NCBI RefSeq assembly: GCF_004022465.1
Contig: NZ_SAVA01000002.1
Span: forward strand, 248,001-312,000
DNA length: 64,000 nucleotides
Direction of reading: 5' to 3'
Source: Rhodobacter huangdaonensis
GTDB taxonomy: Bacteria; Pseudomonadota; Alphaproteobacteria; Rhodobacterales; Rhodobacteraceae
Shown here piece by piece: positions 8,054 to 17,082 of the stretch (its first letter is position 1; each line of letters opens with the position of its first letter). A program made the position numbers and the translations under genes. The notes beneath the pieces are model-generated. The model saw nothing but the letters and a program-made list of their open reading frames with translations. It did not search any database and had not been told where the DNA came from.

Positions 8054-9898
8054 ATGCCGCCCTCCCAGATCACCCAATCCGGCAAGCTCAGCGCCGAGGA
8101 CCGGGCGCGCAACATGCGCACACTGCGCTCGGTGCTGCCCTATCTGTGGCCGGCAGATCACCCCTGGGTGAAGCAGCGCGTGCTGATCGCGATGGTGCTT
8201 CTCGTCGTGGCCAAGGTGATCTCGGTCGCGACGCCGCTCGTCTACAAGGCCTCGGTCGACAGTCTGGCCGGCACGGCACGTGACGAGGGGCTGCTGCTGC
8301 CCCTGGGCGCGGTGGCGCTGACGGTGATCTACGGGCTGGCGCGGCTTGGCTCGGTGGGCTTTGGCGAGCTGCGCGATGCGGTCTTCGTGCGGGTGGCGCA
8401 GCGCGCGCTGCGCGCGCTCGCGCTCGAGACCTTCCGCCACATCCACGCGCTTTCGATGCGCTACCACATCACCCGCAAGACCGGCGGGCTGAGCCGGATC
8501 ATCGAGCGCGGCGTGAAGGGCGTCGAGTTCCTGCTGCGCTTCATGCTGTTCTCGGTCGGGCCGCTGATCCTCGAGCTGACCCTTGTCACCATCCTCTTCG
8601 CGGTGCTTTTCGACTGGCGCTATGCCGCGGTGGTGGTGGTCACGATCTGGGCCTATGTCACCTTCACCTTCAAGGTGACCGAATGGCGCGTGGCGATCCG
8701 GCGCAAGATGAACGATGCCGACACCGCGGCGAACCAGAAGGCGATCGACAGCCTGCTGAACTTCGAGACGGTGAAGTATTTCGGCGCCGAGACCCGCGAG
8801 GCCGAGCGTTACGACGCCTCGATGGCGGGCTATGAGAAGGCCGCGGTGAAGACCGGGCAGAGCCTTGCCTTCCTGAACTTCGGCCAGACGCTGATCATCA
8901 CCGCGGGGCTTGTCGCGGTGATGGTGATGGCGGCGCTCGAGGTGAAGTCGGGCAAGCTCACGGTGGGCGATTTCGTCATGGTGCAGGCCTACATGATCCA
9001 GATCACCATGCCGCTCGGCTTCCTCGGCACGGTCTATCGCGAGATCCGTCAGGCACTTGTCGACATGGGCGAGATGTTCGACCTGCTGCACCAGCCCGCC
9101 GAGATCGAGGACAAGCCCGGCGCGCCGGCGCTGAAGGTCACCGGCGGCGAGGTCTGTTTCGACGCGGTGAAATTCGCCTATCACCCGGACCGGCCGATCC
9201 TGAAGGGGATCTCGCTGACCGTGGCGGCGGGGCAGCGCGTGGCGCTGGTCGGCCCCTCGGGCTCGGGCAAGTCGACGATCGGGCGGCTTCTCTTCCGCTT
9301 CTACGACGTCACCGGCGGCGCGATCCGGATCGACGGGCAGGATCTTCGCGACGTCACCCAGCAAAGCCTGCACGACGCGATCGGCGTGGTGCCGCAGGAT
9401 ACCGTGCTGTTCAACGACACGATCCGCTACAACATCGCCTATGGCCGCGCCGGCGCCACCGAGGCCGAGATCGTCGCTGCCGCCCGTGCCGCGAAGATCC
9501 ATGACTTCGTGATGAGCCTGCCCGAGGGCTACGAGACGGCGGTGGGCGAGCGCGGGCTGAAGCTCTCGGGTGGTGAGAAACAGCGCGTCGGCATCGCCCG
9601 GACGCTGCTGAAGAACCCGCCGATCCTGCTGCTCGACGAGGCGACCTCGGCGCTCGACACCCAGACCGAGCGCGACATCCAGGACAGCCTGAACGCGATG
9701 GGCGAGGGCCGCACCGTCATCACCATCGCGCACCGGCTCTCGACCATTGCCGATGCCGACCGGATCGTGGTGCTCGAGAAGGGCAAGATCGTCGAGGAAG
9801 GCACGCACGAGGCGCTTCTTGCCCATGGCGGGCGCTATGCCGCGATGTGGGCGCGTCAGTCGTCCGAGGACGGCGAAACGGAGGCGAGCGCGGCCTGA
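8054..9898 (+). CDS. ABC exporter, Atm1/HMT1-type heavy-metal / glutathione-conjugate family
   Basis: A 614-residue half-transporter: a six-helix permease domain (about 35-330), then an ATPase domain. Walker A GPSGSGKST begins near 400, the signature LSGGEKQRV near 503, Walker B ILLLDEATSALD near 523, and the H-loop is TIAHRLSTI. The permease motif NFETVKYFGAE and the NDADTAANQKAIDSLLN region are hallmarks of Atm1-like exporters, which export glutathione persulfide or related thiols from the cytoplasm. I chose 8054 because GAGGA lies five bases upstream; an in-frame ATG at 7985 has its purine run too close. GGGCGCGCCG hairpins follow. Confidence 0.9.
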   Translation: MPPSQITQSGKLSAEDRARNMRTLRSVLPYLWPADHPWVKQRVLIAMVLLVVAKVISVATPLVYKASVDSLAGTARDEGLLLPLGAVALTVIYGLARLGSVGFGELRDAVFVRVAQRALRALALETFRHIHALSMRYHITRKTGGLSRIIERGVKGVEFLLRFMLFSVGPLILELTLVTILFAVLFDWRYAAVVVVTIWAYVTFTFKVTEWRVAIRRKMNDADTAANQKAIDSLLNFETVKYFGAETREAERYDASMAGYEKAAVKTGQSLAFLNFGQTLIITAGLVAVMVMAALEVKSGKLTVGDFVMVQAYMIQITMPLGFLGTVYREIRQALVDMGEMFDLLHQPAEIEDKPGAPALKVTGGEVCFDAVKFAYHPDRPILKGISLTVAAGQRVALVGPSGSGKSTIGRLLFRFYDVTGGAIRIDGQDLRDVTQQSLHDAIGVVPQDTVLFNDTIRYNIAYGRAGATEAEIVAAARAAKIHDFVMSLPEGYETAVGERGLKLSGGEKQRVGIARTLLKNPPILLLDEATSALDTQTERDIQDSLNAMGEGRTVITIAHRLSTIADADRIVVLEKGKIVEEGTHEALLAHGGRYAAMWARQSSEDGETEASAA

Positions 9899-9900
9899 TC

Positions 9901-9930
9901 GGGCGCGCCGCATCACATCCCGGCGCGCCC
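9901..9930 (+). terminator. Perfect 10-bp hairpin after the Atm1-like gene
   Basis: GGGCGCGCCG, a 10-base loop, then CGGCGCGCCC. A second GC-only palindrome follows at about 9935-9953. There is no T-run, so intrinsic termination is only possible, not clear. Confidence 0.45.
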
Positions 9931-10009
9931 CTGCCGGCCGGCCCGGGCCGGCCTTGGCAAGTGGGCGCGCTTGCGTATAAGAAGGCGCGACAGATCAAGG
10001 AGTCCGCCC

Positions 10010-10666
10010 GTGGATCAGACCGACAGCTTTATCGAGGAAGTCACCGAGGAAGTGCGTCGCGACCGGCTGTTTGCGGCTTTCCGCAAGTATGGCTGGATCG
10101 GTGCGGTGGCGATCGTGGCGATCGTCGGCGGCTCGGCCTTCACCGAGTGGCGCAGCATCCGGGCGCGTGACGCGGCGCAGGCTTTCGGGGATTCGCTTCT
10201 GGGCGCGGTGCAGGCCGATGACCCGGGCGCGGCGCTTTCCGAGATTCAGGCCGATGGTCCGCGCGTCGGCGTGGCAAAGCTGATGTCGGCGGCGCAGGCG
10301 GTGCAGGACGGGCGCGCCGATGCGGCGCTGGCCGATCTGAACGCGGTTGCGGCCGATGCCACCTTGCCCGCCAGCCTGCGCGATCTGGCGCGGCTGAAGG
10401 CGGTGCTGATCGCCGGCGACACGATGACGGCCGAGGCGCGCCGGACCGAGCTCGAGGCGCTGGCCCAGCCCGGGGCGCCCTATCGGCTGATGGCGCTCGA
10501 ACAGCTTGCGGTGCTCGCGCTCGAGACCGGCGATACGGCTGCGGCGATCGCCAAGGCGCGCGAAGTGCTCTCCGATTCCGCGGTCACGCCGGGCTTGCAA
10601 CAGCGCGCGACTGAGTTGATTGTGGCCCTGGGCGGTGACCCGGCGGCCGAGACGGCGGCGCAATAG
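10010..10666 (+). CDS. YfgM-like membrane-anchored tetratricopeptide protein
   Basis: 218 residues starting at GTG (AAGGAGT lies seven bases upstream). A cytoplasmic N-terminus with the EEVxEEVRRDRLFAAFRKYG pattern is followed by one helix (about 29-45) and a helical, Ala/Leu-rich periplasmic domain with TPR-like repeats. This matches the PF09976/YfgM family, linked to periplasmic chaperone trafficking and the Sec translocon. It is the first gene of a three-gene unit with a BamB-like lipoprotein and der, the conserved yfgM-bamB-der order of many proteobacteria. Confidence 0.85.
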   Translation: MDQTDSFIEEVTEEVRRDRLFAAFRKYGWIGAVAIVAIVGGSAFTEWRSIRARDAAQAFGDSLLGAVQADDPGAALSEIQADGPRVGVAKLMSAAQAVQDGRADAALADLNAVAADATLPASLRDLARLKAVLIAGDTMTAEARRTELEALAQPGAPYRLMALEQLAVLALETGDTAAAIAKAREVLSDSAVTPGLQQRATELIVALGGDPAAETAAQ

Positions 10667-10721
10667 GCGGGTCCGTTTGCGCAGGACCGGCACGGGTAAC
10701 GAAGGCAGGGGGACGAAAGCG

Positions 10722-12047
10722 GTGAAGCTGATCCGGGGAATCGCTGTGCTGGGCATGGCCGCGACGGTGCTTGCGGGCTGCGAGAAGGAAGTCATCCTGC
10801 CGGGCGAACGGCTCGATCCTCGCGCCGTGGTCGGCGAGGGCTCGGTTCCGGGCAGCGCGATCGCCACGCCCGAGGCGCCGCGCGCGCTCTCGCTGCCGCG
10901 GGCGCAGGCGAATGCCGACTGGCCGCAGCGGGCGGGCGGGGCAGGGCATCTGCTGACCAACCCGGCGATCGGTGCCGGCACCACGCAGGTCTGGTCCGCG
11001 CCGATCGGCACGGGCGAAAGCCGCCGCTACCGGCTGGTGGCCGAGCCGGTGGTGGCCGCGGGCCGCGTCTTCACCCTCGACAGCCGCGGCCATGTGACCG
11101 CGACGGCGACGAACGGGGCCCGGCAATGGCAGACCGACGTCACCCCGCCGGGCGACCGTGCCGACGATGCCAGCGGCGCCGGGCTCGCCTATGACGGCGG
11201 CAAAATCTTCGTCACCTCGGGCTATGCCGAGCTTGCCGCGCTTGATGCGGCGACCGGCAAGGTGCTGTGGCGGCAGGGCTTCGACGCCGGCATCGGCGGC
11301 GCGCCGACGGTCTCGGCCGGCATGGTCTATGTCGTGGTGCGCGACGGTTCGGCCTGGGCGGTGCGCGCGGCCGACGGCAAGGTGATGTGGCAGCTCGGCA
11401 GCACGCCCGCCGGCGCGGGCATGGGCGGCGTCGCGGCGCCGGTCGTCAACGACCGGATGGTGGTCTTCCCGTTCTCGACGGGGGAACTCATCGCGGCACT
11501 GAAGACGCGCGGCATGACGCTGTGGTCGGCGCAGGTGGCGGGTGCGCGGCTTGGCCGCGGCTATGCCTCGGTCTCCGACCTGACCGGCGAGCCGGTGATC
11601 TCGGGCAACACGCTTTATGCCGGCTCCTCGGCGGGCAAGCTTGCGGCTTTCGATCTGAACACCGGCGAGCGGCTCTGGACCGCGACCGAGGGTCCGAATT
11701 CGCCGGTGCAGGTGGCGGGCGGCTCGCTCTTCATCGTCAATGACCAGGCGCAGATCGAGCGGCTCGATGCCGCGACCGGCGACGTCATCTGGTCGAAGGA
11801 TCTGCCCTATTTCGTCAAGGACAAGGTCAAGAAGCAGAACGAGATCTGGGTGCATTACGGCCCGGTGCTGGCGGGCGGCAAGCTGTTCGTCGCCTCCTCG
11901 GACGGGCTGCTGCGGGTCTTCGACCCGGCAAGCGGTGCCCTGATCGGCCAGACCGAGATCCCCGGCGGCGCCTCGACCGACCCGGTGGTCGCCGGCGGCA
12001 CGCTCTATGTCGTCAGCCGTGACGGGGTTCTGCACGCCTACCGTTGA
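10722..12047 (+). CDS. bamB: BamB-like outer-membrane lipoprotein, PQQ-type beta-propeller
   Basis: 441 residues. The lipobox LAGC puts the lipidated Cys at residue 20 after a short signal peptide. The body is made of repeats of the propeller signature (AAL-DAATGKVLWRQGF, AAFDLNTGERLWTAT, ERLDAATGDVIWSKDL). BamB is a scaffold lipoprotein of the BAM complex that inserts beta-barrel proteins into the outer membrane. The start is GTG at 10722, giving VKLIRG before the hydrophobic stretch. It sits between the YfgM-like gene and der. Confidence 0.88.
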   Translation: MKLIRGIAVLGMAATVLAGCEKEVILPGERLDPRAVVGEGSVPGSAIATPEAPRALSLPRAQANADWPQRAGGAGHLLTNPAIGAGTTQVWSAPIGTGESRRYRLVAEPVVAAGRVFTLDSRGHVTATATNGARQWQTDVTPPGDRADDASGAGLAYDGGKIFVTSGYAELAALDAATGKVLWRQGFDAGIGGAPTVSAGMVYVVVRDGSAWAVRAADGKVMWQLGSTPAGAGMGGVAAPVVNDRMVVFPFSTGELIAALKTRGMTLWSAQVAGARLGRGYASVSDLTGEPVISGNTLYAGSSAGKLAAFDLNTGERLWTATEGPNSPVQVAGGSLFIVNDQAQIERLDAATGDVIWSKDLPYFVKDKVKKQNEIWVHYGPVLAGGKLFVASSDGLLRVFDPASGALIGQTEIPGGASTDPVVAGGTLYVVSRDGVLHAYR

Positions 12048-12102
12048 GCCCGGGGCAAAACCCGTGTAAAGCGGCGACTTCGGTCGCACCAAGGAGCGGA
12101 AC

Positions 12103-13659
12103 ATGAGCTTTACCCTGGCCATCGTGGGCCGCCCCAACGTGGGCAAGTCGACGCTGTTCAACCGTCTGGTGGGCCGGCGTCTCGCGCTCGTCGACGACCA
12201 GCCCGGCGTCACCCGCGACCTGCGCGAAGGCGATGCACGCCTTGGCGACCTGCGCTTCATCGTCATCGACTCGGCCGGGCTCGAGCTTGCCGAGGACGAC
12301 AGCCTGCAGGGCCGGATGCGGCGGCTGACCGAGCGCGCGGTCGAGGAGGCGGACGTCTGCCTGTTCCTGATCGACGCGCGCGCCGGCGTGACCCCGGCCG
12401 ACGAGATCTTCGCCGATATCCTGCGCCGCAAGAACGCCCATGTCATCGTCGCCGCGAACAAGGCCGAGGGCTCGGCGGGCGATGCCGGCGCGATCGAGGC
12501 CTGGAGCCTCGGCCTTGGCGAGCCGATCCGGATCTCGGCCGAGCATGGCGAGGGGCTCGACGATCTCTATACCGCGCTGCGCCCGCTCGCCGACGAATTC
12601 ACCGAAAAGCACGCCGCCGACGCCCCCGAGGTCGATGTCGATCTCGAGGAGGGCTCGGAGGAAGAGGGCACCTTCCGCATGCCGACGGCGGCAAAGCCGC
12701 TGCAGCTTGCGGTGATCGGCCGCCCGAATGCCGGCAAGTCGACGCTGATCAACAAGATCCTCGGCGAGGACCGGCTGCTGACCGGGCCCGAGGCGGGCAT
12801 CACCCGCGATGCGATCTCGGTCACCACCGAGTTCATGGGCACGCCGATGCGGATCTGGGACACCGCCGGCATGCGCAAGAAGGGCAAGATCAACGACAAG
12901 CTCGAGAAGCTGTCGGTCGCCGATGGGCTGCGTGCGGTGCGCTTCGCCGAGGTGGTCGTGGTGCTGATCGACGTCAACATCCCGTTCGAGACCCAGGACC
13001 TGCGCATCGCCGATCTGGCCGAGACCGAGGGCCGCGCTGTCATCGTCGCCGCGAACAAGTGGGATCTCGAGGAGGACAAGCCCGAGAAGCTCAAGGAGCT
13101 GCGCGAGAATTTCGAGAAGTCCCTGCCGCAGCTGCGCGGTGCGCCGCTCGTCACCGTCTCGGCGAAGACCGGCAAGGGGCTCGACCGGCTGCACAATGCG
13201 ATCATCCGCGCCTATGAGATCTGGAACCGCCGCGTCTCGACCGCGAAGCTGAACATGTGGCTGCAGGCGATGACCGAGGCGCACCCGCCGCCGGCACCGG
13301 GCGGGCGCCGGATCAAGCTGCGCTACATGACCCAGGCAAAGACCCGGCCGCCGGGCTTCGTCATCATGGCGACCCATACCGACAAGATCCCGGAAAGCTA
13401 TGGCCGCTACCTGGTGAATGGGCTGCGCGCCGATTTCGACATGCCGGGCACGCCGATCCGCATCTTCTTCCGCGATCAGGGCTCGAAGAACCCCTACAAG
13501 GATCGCAAGAAGTCGATCCCGTCGCGGCTGACGAAACACGTCGAGGCGCGCAAGGCGGCCGAGCGCAAGGGCAAGGGTGCCTCGGGCGGCGTCGCACCCT
13601 CGGGCACGATGCGGCCCGACAAGCCCAAACCCAAGGGCCAGCGCCCGCCGAAGAAATGA
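12103..13659 (+). CDS. der: Ribosome-associated GTPase Der (EngA)
   Basis: 518 residues with two tandem G domains, the hallmark of Der: GRPNVGKST at 9-17 and GRPNAGKST from about 206, each with its DTAG/DSAG-type switch (IDSAGLE; WDTAGMRKKGK) and (A/N)NK(W/A)(D/E) base-recognition motif. A KH-like C-terminal domain follows (IKLRYMTQAKTRPPGF). Der acts in 50S ribosomal subunit assembly. An acidic linker (DVDLEEGSEEEG) joins the G domains. AAGGAG lies six bases before the ATG. A terminator follows the stop. Confidence 0.97.
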   Translation: MSFTLAIVGRPNVGKSTLFNRLVGRRLALVDDQPGVTRDLREGDARLGDLRFIVIDSAGLELAEDDSLQGRMRRLTERAVEEADVCLFLIDARAGVTPADEIFADILRRKNAHVIVAANKAEGSAGDAGAIEAWSLGLGEPIRISAEHGEGLDDLYTALRPLADEFTEKHAADAPEVDVDLEEGSEEEGTFRMPTAAKPLQLAVIGRPNAGKSTLINKILGEDRLLTGPEAGITRDAISVTTEFMGTPMRIWDTAGMRKKGKINDKLEKLSVADGLRAVRFAEVVVVLIDVNIPFETQDLRIADLAETEGRAVIVAANKWDLEEDKPEKLKELRENFEKSLPQLRGAPLVTVSAKTGKGLDRLHNAIIRAYEIWNRRVSTAKLNMWLQAMTEAHPPPAPGGRRIKLRYMTQAKTRPPGFVIMATHTDKIPESYGRYLVNGLRADFDMPGTPIRIFFRDQGSKNPYKDRKKSIPSRLTKHVEARKAAERKGKGASGGVAPSGTMRPDKPKPKGQRPPKK

Positions 13660-13660
13660 G

Positions 13661-13693
13661 AAACCCCCGTCGTCGCAAGACGGCGGGGTTTTC
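13661..13693 (+). terminator. Terminator after der
   Basis: AACCCCCGTCGTC, GCAA loop, GACGGCGGGGTTTT. The stem has one bulge and a T-rich 3' arm, and starts three bases after the der stop codon. Confidence 0.8.
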
Positions 13694-13733
13694 CGTTCTG
13701 GCGGCCCGGCCGGGGCGCAGGGGGAGGTCGTGT

Positions 13734-13804
13734 GAGTATTTTTGCCAAGAAAAAACCAGGGGGGCGGAGCGGGGGGCTTTGGCTTTTTCTTGGTATCAAT
13801 ACTC
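13734..13804. repeat. Long imperfect inverted repeat between der and the TspO-like gene
   Basis: The left arm 13734-13754 begins GAGTATTTTTGCCAAG and the right arm 13784-13804 ends CTTGGTATCAATACTC. The 21-base arms pair with three mismatches and enclose a G-rich 29-base loop. It lies between the 3' ends of two convergent genes. I see no transposase and no obvious target duplication. Confidence 0.7.
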
Positions 13805-13825
13805 CCGCCGGAGGCGTCGGCGCTC

Positions 13826-14530
13826 TCACCCCGCGCGGCGCATCCAGCCTGTCGCGCCAAGGGCAAGGATGGCAACGGCCGCGCCGGCGACCAGCGCGGG
13901 GTTTGCGGTGTTCGCCGCGATGATGCCGATCAGCGCCCAGATCAGCCCCGCCGGATAGGCCGCGCCCGGGGTGAGGCGCGCGGTGACGGCAAGTCCCACG
14001 GCCACCGCCGCCGCAAGCACGACCCAGCTTGCGACGCCCAGCGGCAGCAGCCCGTAGCCCACCAGCACCGTGCCGGTGGCAACCATGGTCGCGGCGGTGA
14101 GCCAGCCCGCGTAAAGCCCGATCGGCGCCGCGCGCAGGGCGAATTCCCCGCCCTTCGGCACGCGGGCAAGGGCGACGAGGGCGAGCCCCGCCATCAGCCA
14201 GATCTGCACCGTGGCAAACACCGGGGCCTGCATCGCCACCGCAAGCCAGCTGGCGCCAAGTGCCATCGACAGCATCAGCGGCCAGCGCGGCGCGTCCCAG
14301 GCCCGGTCCTCGGCCCGGCGCAAAAGGCCAAAGCCTGCCTGCGCGATCAGCGCGAGGAAGATCAGGCCCCAGATCGAGAACGCCCAGGGCGCGGGCTGGA
14401 ACGGCGGGTTCATCACCGGCACCGGGAAGGCGGCCGGATCATAGCCGCGGAAATTGCGCGCGCTGTAGGAGGCGGCGGCAAAGGCCAGCGCGGCGGTGAA
14501 GGTCAGGATCGCTTTCAGGCGCTGCATCAT
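13826..14530 (-). CDS. TspO/MBR-like tryptophan-rich membrane protein
   Basis: 234 residues, about seven hydrophobic helices, almost no soluble part. The segment PPFQPAPWAFSIWGLIFLALI resembles the signature of tryptophan-rich sensory (TspO/MBR) proteins, but the protein is longer than the usual 160 residues and the similarity is confined to that pattern. The ligand (tetrapyrroles in classical TspO) is not proven. Two adjacent ATGs (14530 and 14527) follow a GGGGGAT Shine-Dalgarno-like run. It lies downstream of serS on the same strand, separated by a terminator. Confidence 0.6.
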   Translation of the reverse strand: MMQRLKAILTFTAALAFAAASYSARNFRGYDPAAFPVPVMNPPFQPAPWAFSIWGLIFLALIAQAGFGLLRRAEDRAWDAPRWPLMLSMALGASWLAVAMQAPVFATVQIWLMAGLALVALARVPKGGEFALRAAPIGLYAGWLTAATMVATGTVLVGYGLLPLGVASWVVLAAAVAVGLAVTARLTPGAAYPAGLIWALIGIIAANTANPALVAGAAVAILALGATGWMRRAG

Positions 14531-14557
14531 ATCCCCCGGGAGTTTCAGCCAAAACGC

Positions 14558-14592
14558 AAAGGGCGCGGCAAGGTTCCCCCGCCGCGCCCCTT
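14558..14592 (-). terminator. Terminator after serS
   Basis: On the minus strand, AAGGGGCGCGGC pairs with GCCGCGCCCTTT around an 11-base loop, followed by GCGTTTT. An outer AGCCAAAA/TTTTGGCT pairing (14547-14554 with 14603-14610) reaches the serS stop codon. Confidence 0.85.
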
Positions 14593-14609
14593 GAGGTCGG
14601 TTTTTTGGC

Positions 14610-15899
14610 TCAGACCAGAACGCCGTCGACGAGGCGGGTCTTGCCGCCGAGATAGCGGTGCAGCACGGCGGGCAGGGTGACGGAACCATCCGCCTCCTGA
14701 CCGTTCTCGAGGACCGCGATCAGGCAGCGCCCGACGGCGAGGCCCGAGCCGTTCAGCGTGGCGACGAATTCGGGCTTGCCGCCGGCGGCGGGCTTGTAGC
14801 GCCCGTTCATCCGCCGCGCCTGGAACGCACCGCAGGTCGAGACCGAGGAGATCTCGCGATAGGTGTTCTGCCCGGGCAGCCAGACCTCGAGGTCATAGGT
14901 TTTCTGCGCGCCAAAGCCCATGTCGCCGGTGCACAGCACGATGCGGCGATAGGGCAGGCCGAGCGCCTCGAGCACGGATTCGGCACGTTTCACCATGCCC
15001 TCGTGTTCCGCGATCGCATCCTCGGGGCGGCAGATCGTCACCATCTCGACCTTCTCGAACTGGTGCTGGCGCAGCATGCCGGCGGTGTCCTTGCCGGCCG
15101 AGCCCGCTTCCGAGCGGAAGCAGTTCGTATGCGCGCACATCCGGGCGGGCAGTGCCGCCTCGTCCCAGACCTCGCCCGCGATGAAATTGGTCAGCGTCAC
15201 CTCGGCGGTGGGGATCATCCACCAGCCGTTGGTGGTCTCATAGCTGTCCTCGGCGAATTTCGGCAGCTGTCCGGTGCCGAGCATGGTCTCGGGGCGGACG
15301 AGCACCGGGGTGATCGCCTCGGTGAGCCCGTGGGTGTCGACATGCAGGTCGAGCATGAACTGCGCGAGCGCCCGGTGCACCCGGGCGACGCCCGATTTCA
15401 GCACCACGAAACGCGCCCCCGAGAGTTTCGCCGCGGTCTCGAAATCCATCGCCTTGCCGACGGCCGGAAGCTGGTAATGTTCCTTCGGCGCGAAGTCATA
15501 GGCGCGCGGCGTGCCCCAGCGGCGGACCTCGACGTTGTCGTTTTCGTCGGCGCCCTGCGGCACCTCGTCGAGCGGGCTGTTCGGCACCCACAGCAGCTTG
15601 TCGCGCAGGTCGGCGTCAAGCCGGCCGGCCTCGGCCTGCATCGCGGCGACTTGCGCTTTCTTCTCGGCCACCAGCGCGCGCAGGCGTTCGAACTCGGCCT
15701 CGTCGCCCTTGGCCTTGGCCGCGCCCACGAGCTTCGAGGCGGCGTTCTGCTCGGCCTGCGCGGTCTCGGCGGCGTGGATCGCGGCCCGGCGGGCCTCGTC
15801 GAGCGCAAGGATCTCCGAGGCGAGCGGCGAGAGCCCCCGGCGCGCAAGGGCTGCGTCGAACTGGGCGGGGTTTTCGCGGATGGCGCGGATGTCGTGCAT
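14610..15899 (-). CDS. serS: Seryl-tRNA synthetase
   Basis: 429 residues, full length for bacterial SerRS. The N-terminal coiled-coil arm (about 30-105, AQAEQNAASKLVG then KKAQVAAMQAEAG) is followed by a class II catalytic core, with FRSEAGSAGKDTAGMLRQHQFEKVE (motif 2 region, split here as FRSEAGSAG and RQHQFEKVE) and the motif 3 region GNG-like NGSGLAVGRCLIAVLE. It charges tRNA-Ser and tRNA-Sec with serine. The start MHDIRAIRENP is the family start and is preceded by GAGGTGAG. The long in-frame upstream extension is not coding. Confidence 0.96.
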   Translation of the reverse strand: MHDIRAIRENPAQFDAALARRGLSPLASEILALDEARRAAIHAAETAQAEQNAASKLVGAAKAKGDEAEFERLRALVAEKKAQVAAMQAEAGRLDADLRDKLLWVPNSPLDEVPQGADENDNVEVRRWGTPRAYDFAPKEHYQLPAVGKAMDFETAAKLSGARFVVLKSGVARVHRALAQFMLDLHVDTHGLTEAITPVLVRPETMLGTGQLPKFAEDSYETTNGWWMIPTAEVTLTNFIAGEVWDEAALPARMCAHTNCFRSEAGSAGKDTAGMLRQHQFEKVEMVTICRPEDAIAEHEGMVKRAESVLEALGLPYRRIVLCTGDMGFGAQKTYDLEVWLPGQNTYREISSVSTCGAFQARRMNGRYKPAAGGKPEFVATLNGSGLAVGRCLIAVLENGQEADGSVTLPAVLHRYLGGKTRLVDGVLV

Positions 15900-16034
15900 G
15901 GGCTCACCTCTGATGGTTGCGCCAAAGCGTTTAGCGCGGAAAGATGCGGCATGAAAGCCCCGCCGGCCGCGGCATTGATCCCGGTCATGGCGCGGGGTCT
16001 TGCGGGATGATTGGATAATCGTGTAAGTGGTCAC

Positions 16035-16054
16035 ACATTCAAGATACAGAATGT
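16035..16054. promoter_or_regulatory. ATTC-N8-GAAT palindrome, candidate SqrR/BigR-type operator, upstream of the second RND pump
   Basis: ACATTC-AAGATACA-GAATGT is a perfect inverted repeat with 6-base arms. Its core ATTC-N8-GAAT equals the binding pattern I recall for Rhodobacter capsulatus SqrR. It ends 53 bases before the adaptor ATG, in the divergent serS/adaptor spacer. A SqrR/BigR-like regulator is encoded 4.7 kb away at 20776-21147. A TetR-type operator is an alternative reading. Confidence 0.6.
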
Positions 16055-16107
16055 AAATGCCCGGACGCGAGCCGGGGATCTGGGCGCCGTAGGGAAGGGA
16101 TGCCGAC

Positions 16108-17082
16108 ATGAAAACTTACGTCTTGCCGCTGGCGCTTCTGGCACTGGCCGTGCCGCAAGGGCTGCGTGCCGAGCAGAGCTTCAACGTGACCCCGACCGAG
16201 GTCGTCGACTGGAAGGCGGTCTATGGCCAGATCGAGGCGAAGGATTCGATCGCGGCGCGGGCGCGGCTTGGCGGCACGCTGACCGAGCTGAGCGTGACCG
16301 AGGGCGAGCTCGTGCAGGCGGGCCAGCCGATCGGCAAGGTCGTCGACGAGAAGATCGCCTTCCAGCTGAGCGCGATCGACGCGCAGATCGCGGCGTTGCA
16401 GGCGCAGCTCGCGAATGCCCAGACCGAGCTGAAACGCGGTCAGGAGCTGAGCGCGCGCGGCATCACCACGACCCAGGCGCTCGATGCGCTGCGCACCCAG
16501 GTCGACGTCTACATGAGCCAGATCGAGGCGCAGCAGGCCAGCCGCAAGGTGACCGAGCAGCAGGCGACCGAGGGCGAGGTGCTGGCGCCGATCTCGGGCC
16601 GGGTGCTGTCGGTGCCGGTGGCGATGGGCGCCGTGGTGATGGCGGGCGAGACCGTCGCCACCGTCGGCGGCGGCGGCTTCTTCCTGCGGATCTCGGTGCC
16701 CGAGCGCTTCACCGCGACGCTGAAGGAAGGTGACGCGATCCACATCGACGGCGCGACCGGCGCGATCGAGGGCAAGCTCGTCAAGGTCTATCCGCTGATC
16801 GAGGGCGGCCGGGTCGATGCCGATGTCGAGGTGCCGAACCTTGATTCGGAATTCGTGCAGGCGCGGGTGCTGGTGCGCCTGCCGCTTGCCCGGCGCGAGG
16901 CGATTCTGGTGCCCGCAACCGCGGTCTCGACCCGTTCGGGTCTGGACTTCGTGCGGGTGCGCGCGGGCGAGGGCACCGTCGAACGCGCCGTCGTTCCCGG
17001 CGATCATCGCATCGAGAACGGCACCGACATGGTCGAGATCATCACCGGTCTCACCGGCGGCGAAGAGGTGGTGACGGAATGA
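16108..17082 (+). CDS. RND efflux periplasmic adaptor subunit (HlyD/AcrA family)
   Basis: 324 residues with a cleavable-looking signal peptide (about 1-21, ending GLRAEQ). A lipoyl-like half motif (GTLTELSVTEGELVQAGQPI) is followed by a coiled-coil hairpin at about 88-151 (QIAALQAQLANAQTELKRG), the second lipoyl half (VLAPISGRVLSVPVAMGA) and beta-barrel segments. It links the inner-membrane pump to an outer-membrane channel; no outer-membrane channel gene is nearby. The stop overlaps the ATG of the permease by four bases. The operator-like palindrome at 16035-16054 suggests inducible expression. Confidence 0.9.
   Translation: MKTYVLPLALLALAVPQGLRAEQSFNVTPTEVVDWKAVYGQIEAKDSIAARARLGGTLTELSVTEGELVQAGQPIGKVVDEKIAFQLSAIDAQIAALQAQLANAQTELKRGQELSARGITTTQALDALRTQVDVYMSQIEAQQASRKVTEQQATEGEVLAPISGRVLSVPVAMGAVVMAGETVATVGGGGFFLRISVPERFTATLKEGDAIHIDGATGAIEGKLVKVYPLIEGGRVDADVEVPNLDSEFVQARVLVRLPLARREAILVPATAVSTRSGLDFVRVRAGEGTVERAVVPGDHRIENGTDMVEIITGLTGGEEVVTE

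Noticed and set aside
13734..13804. Insertion-sequence terminal repeats or a MITE
   Set aside because: No transposase, only 71 bases in all, no visible target duplication. Kept as an inverted repeat only.
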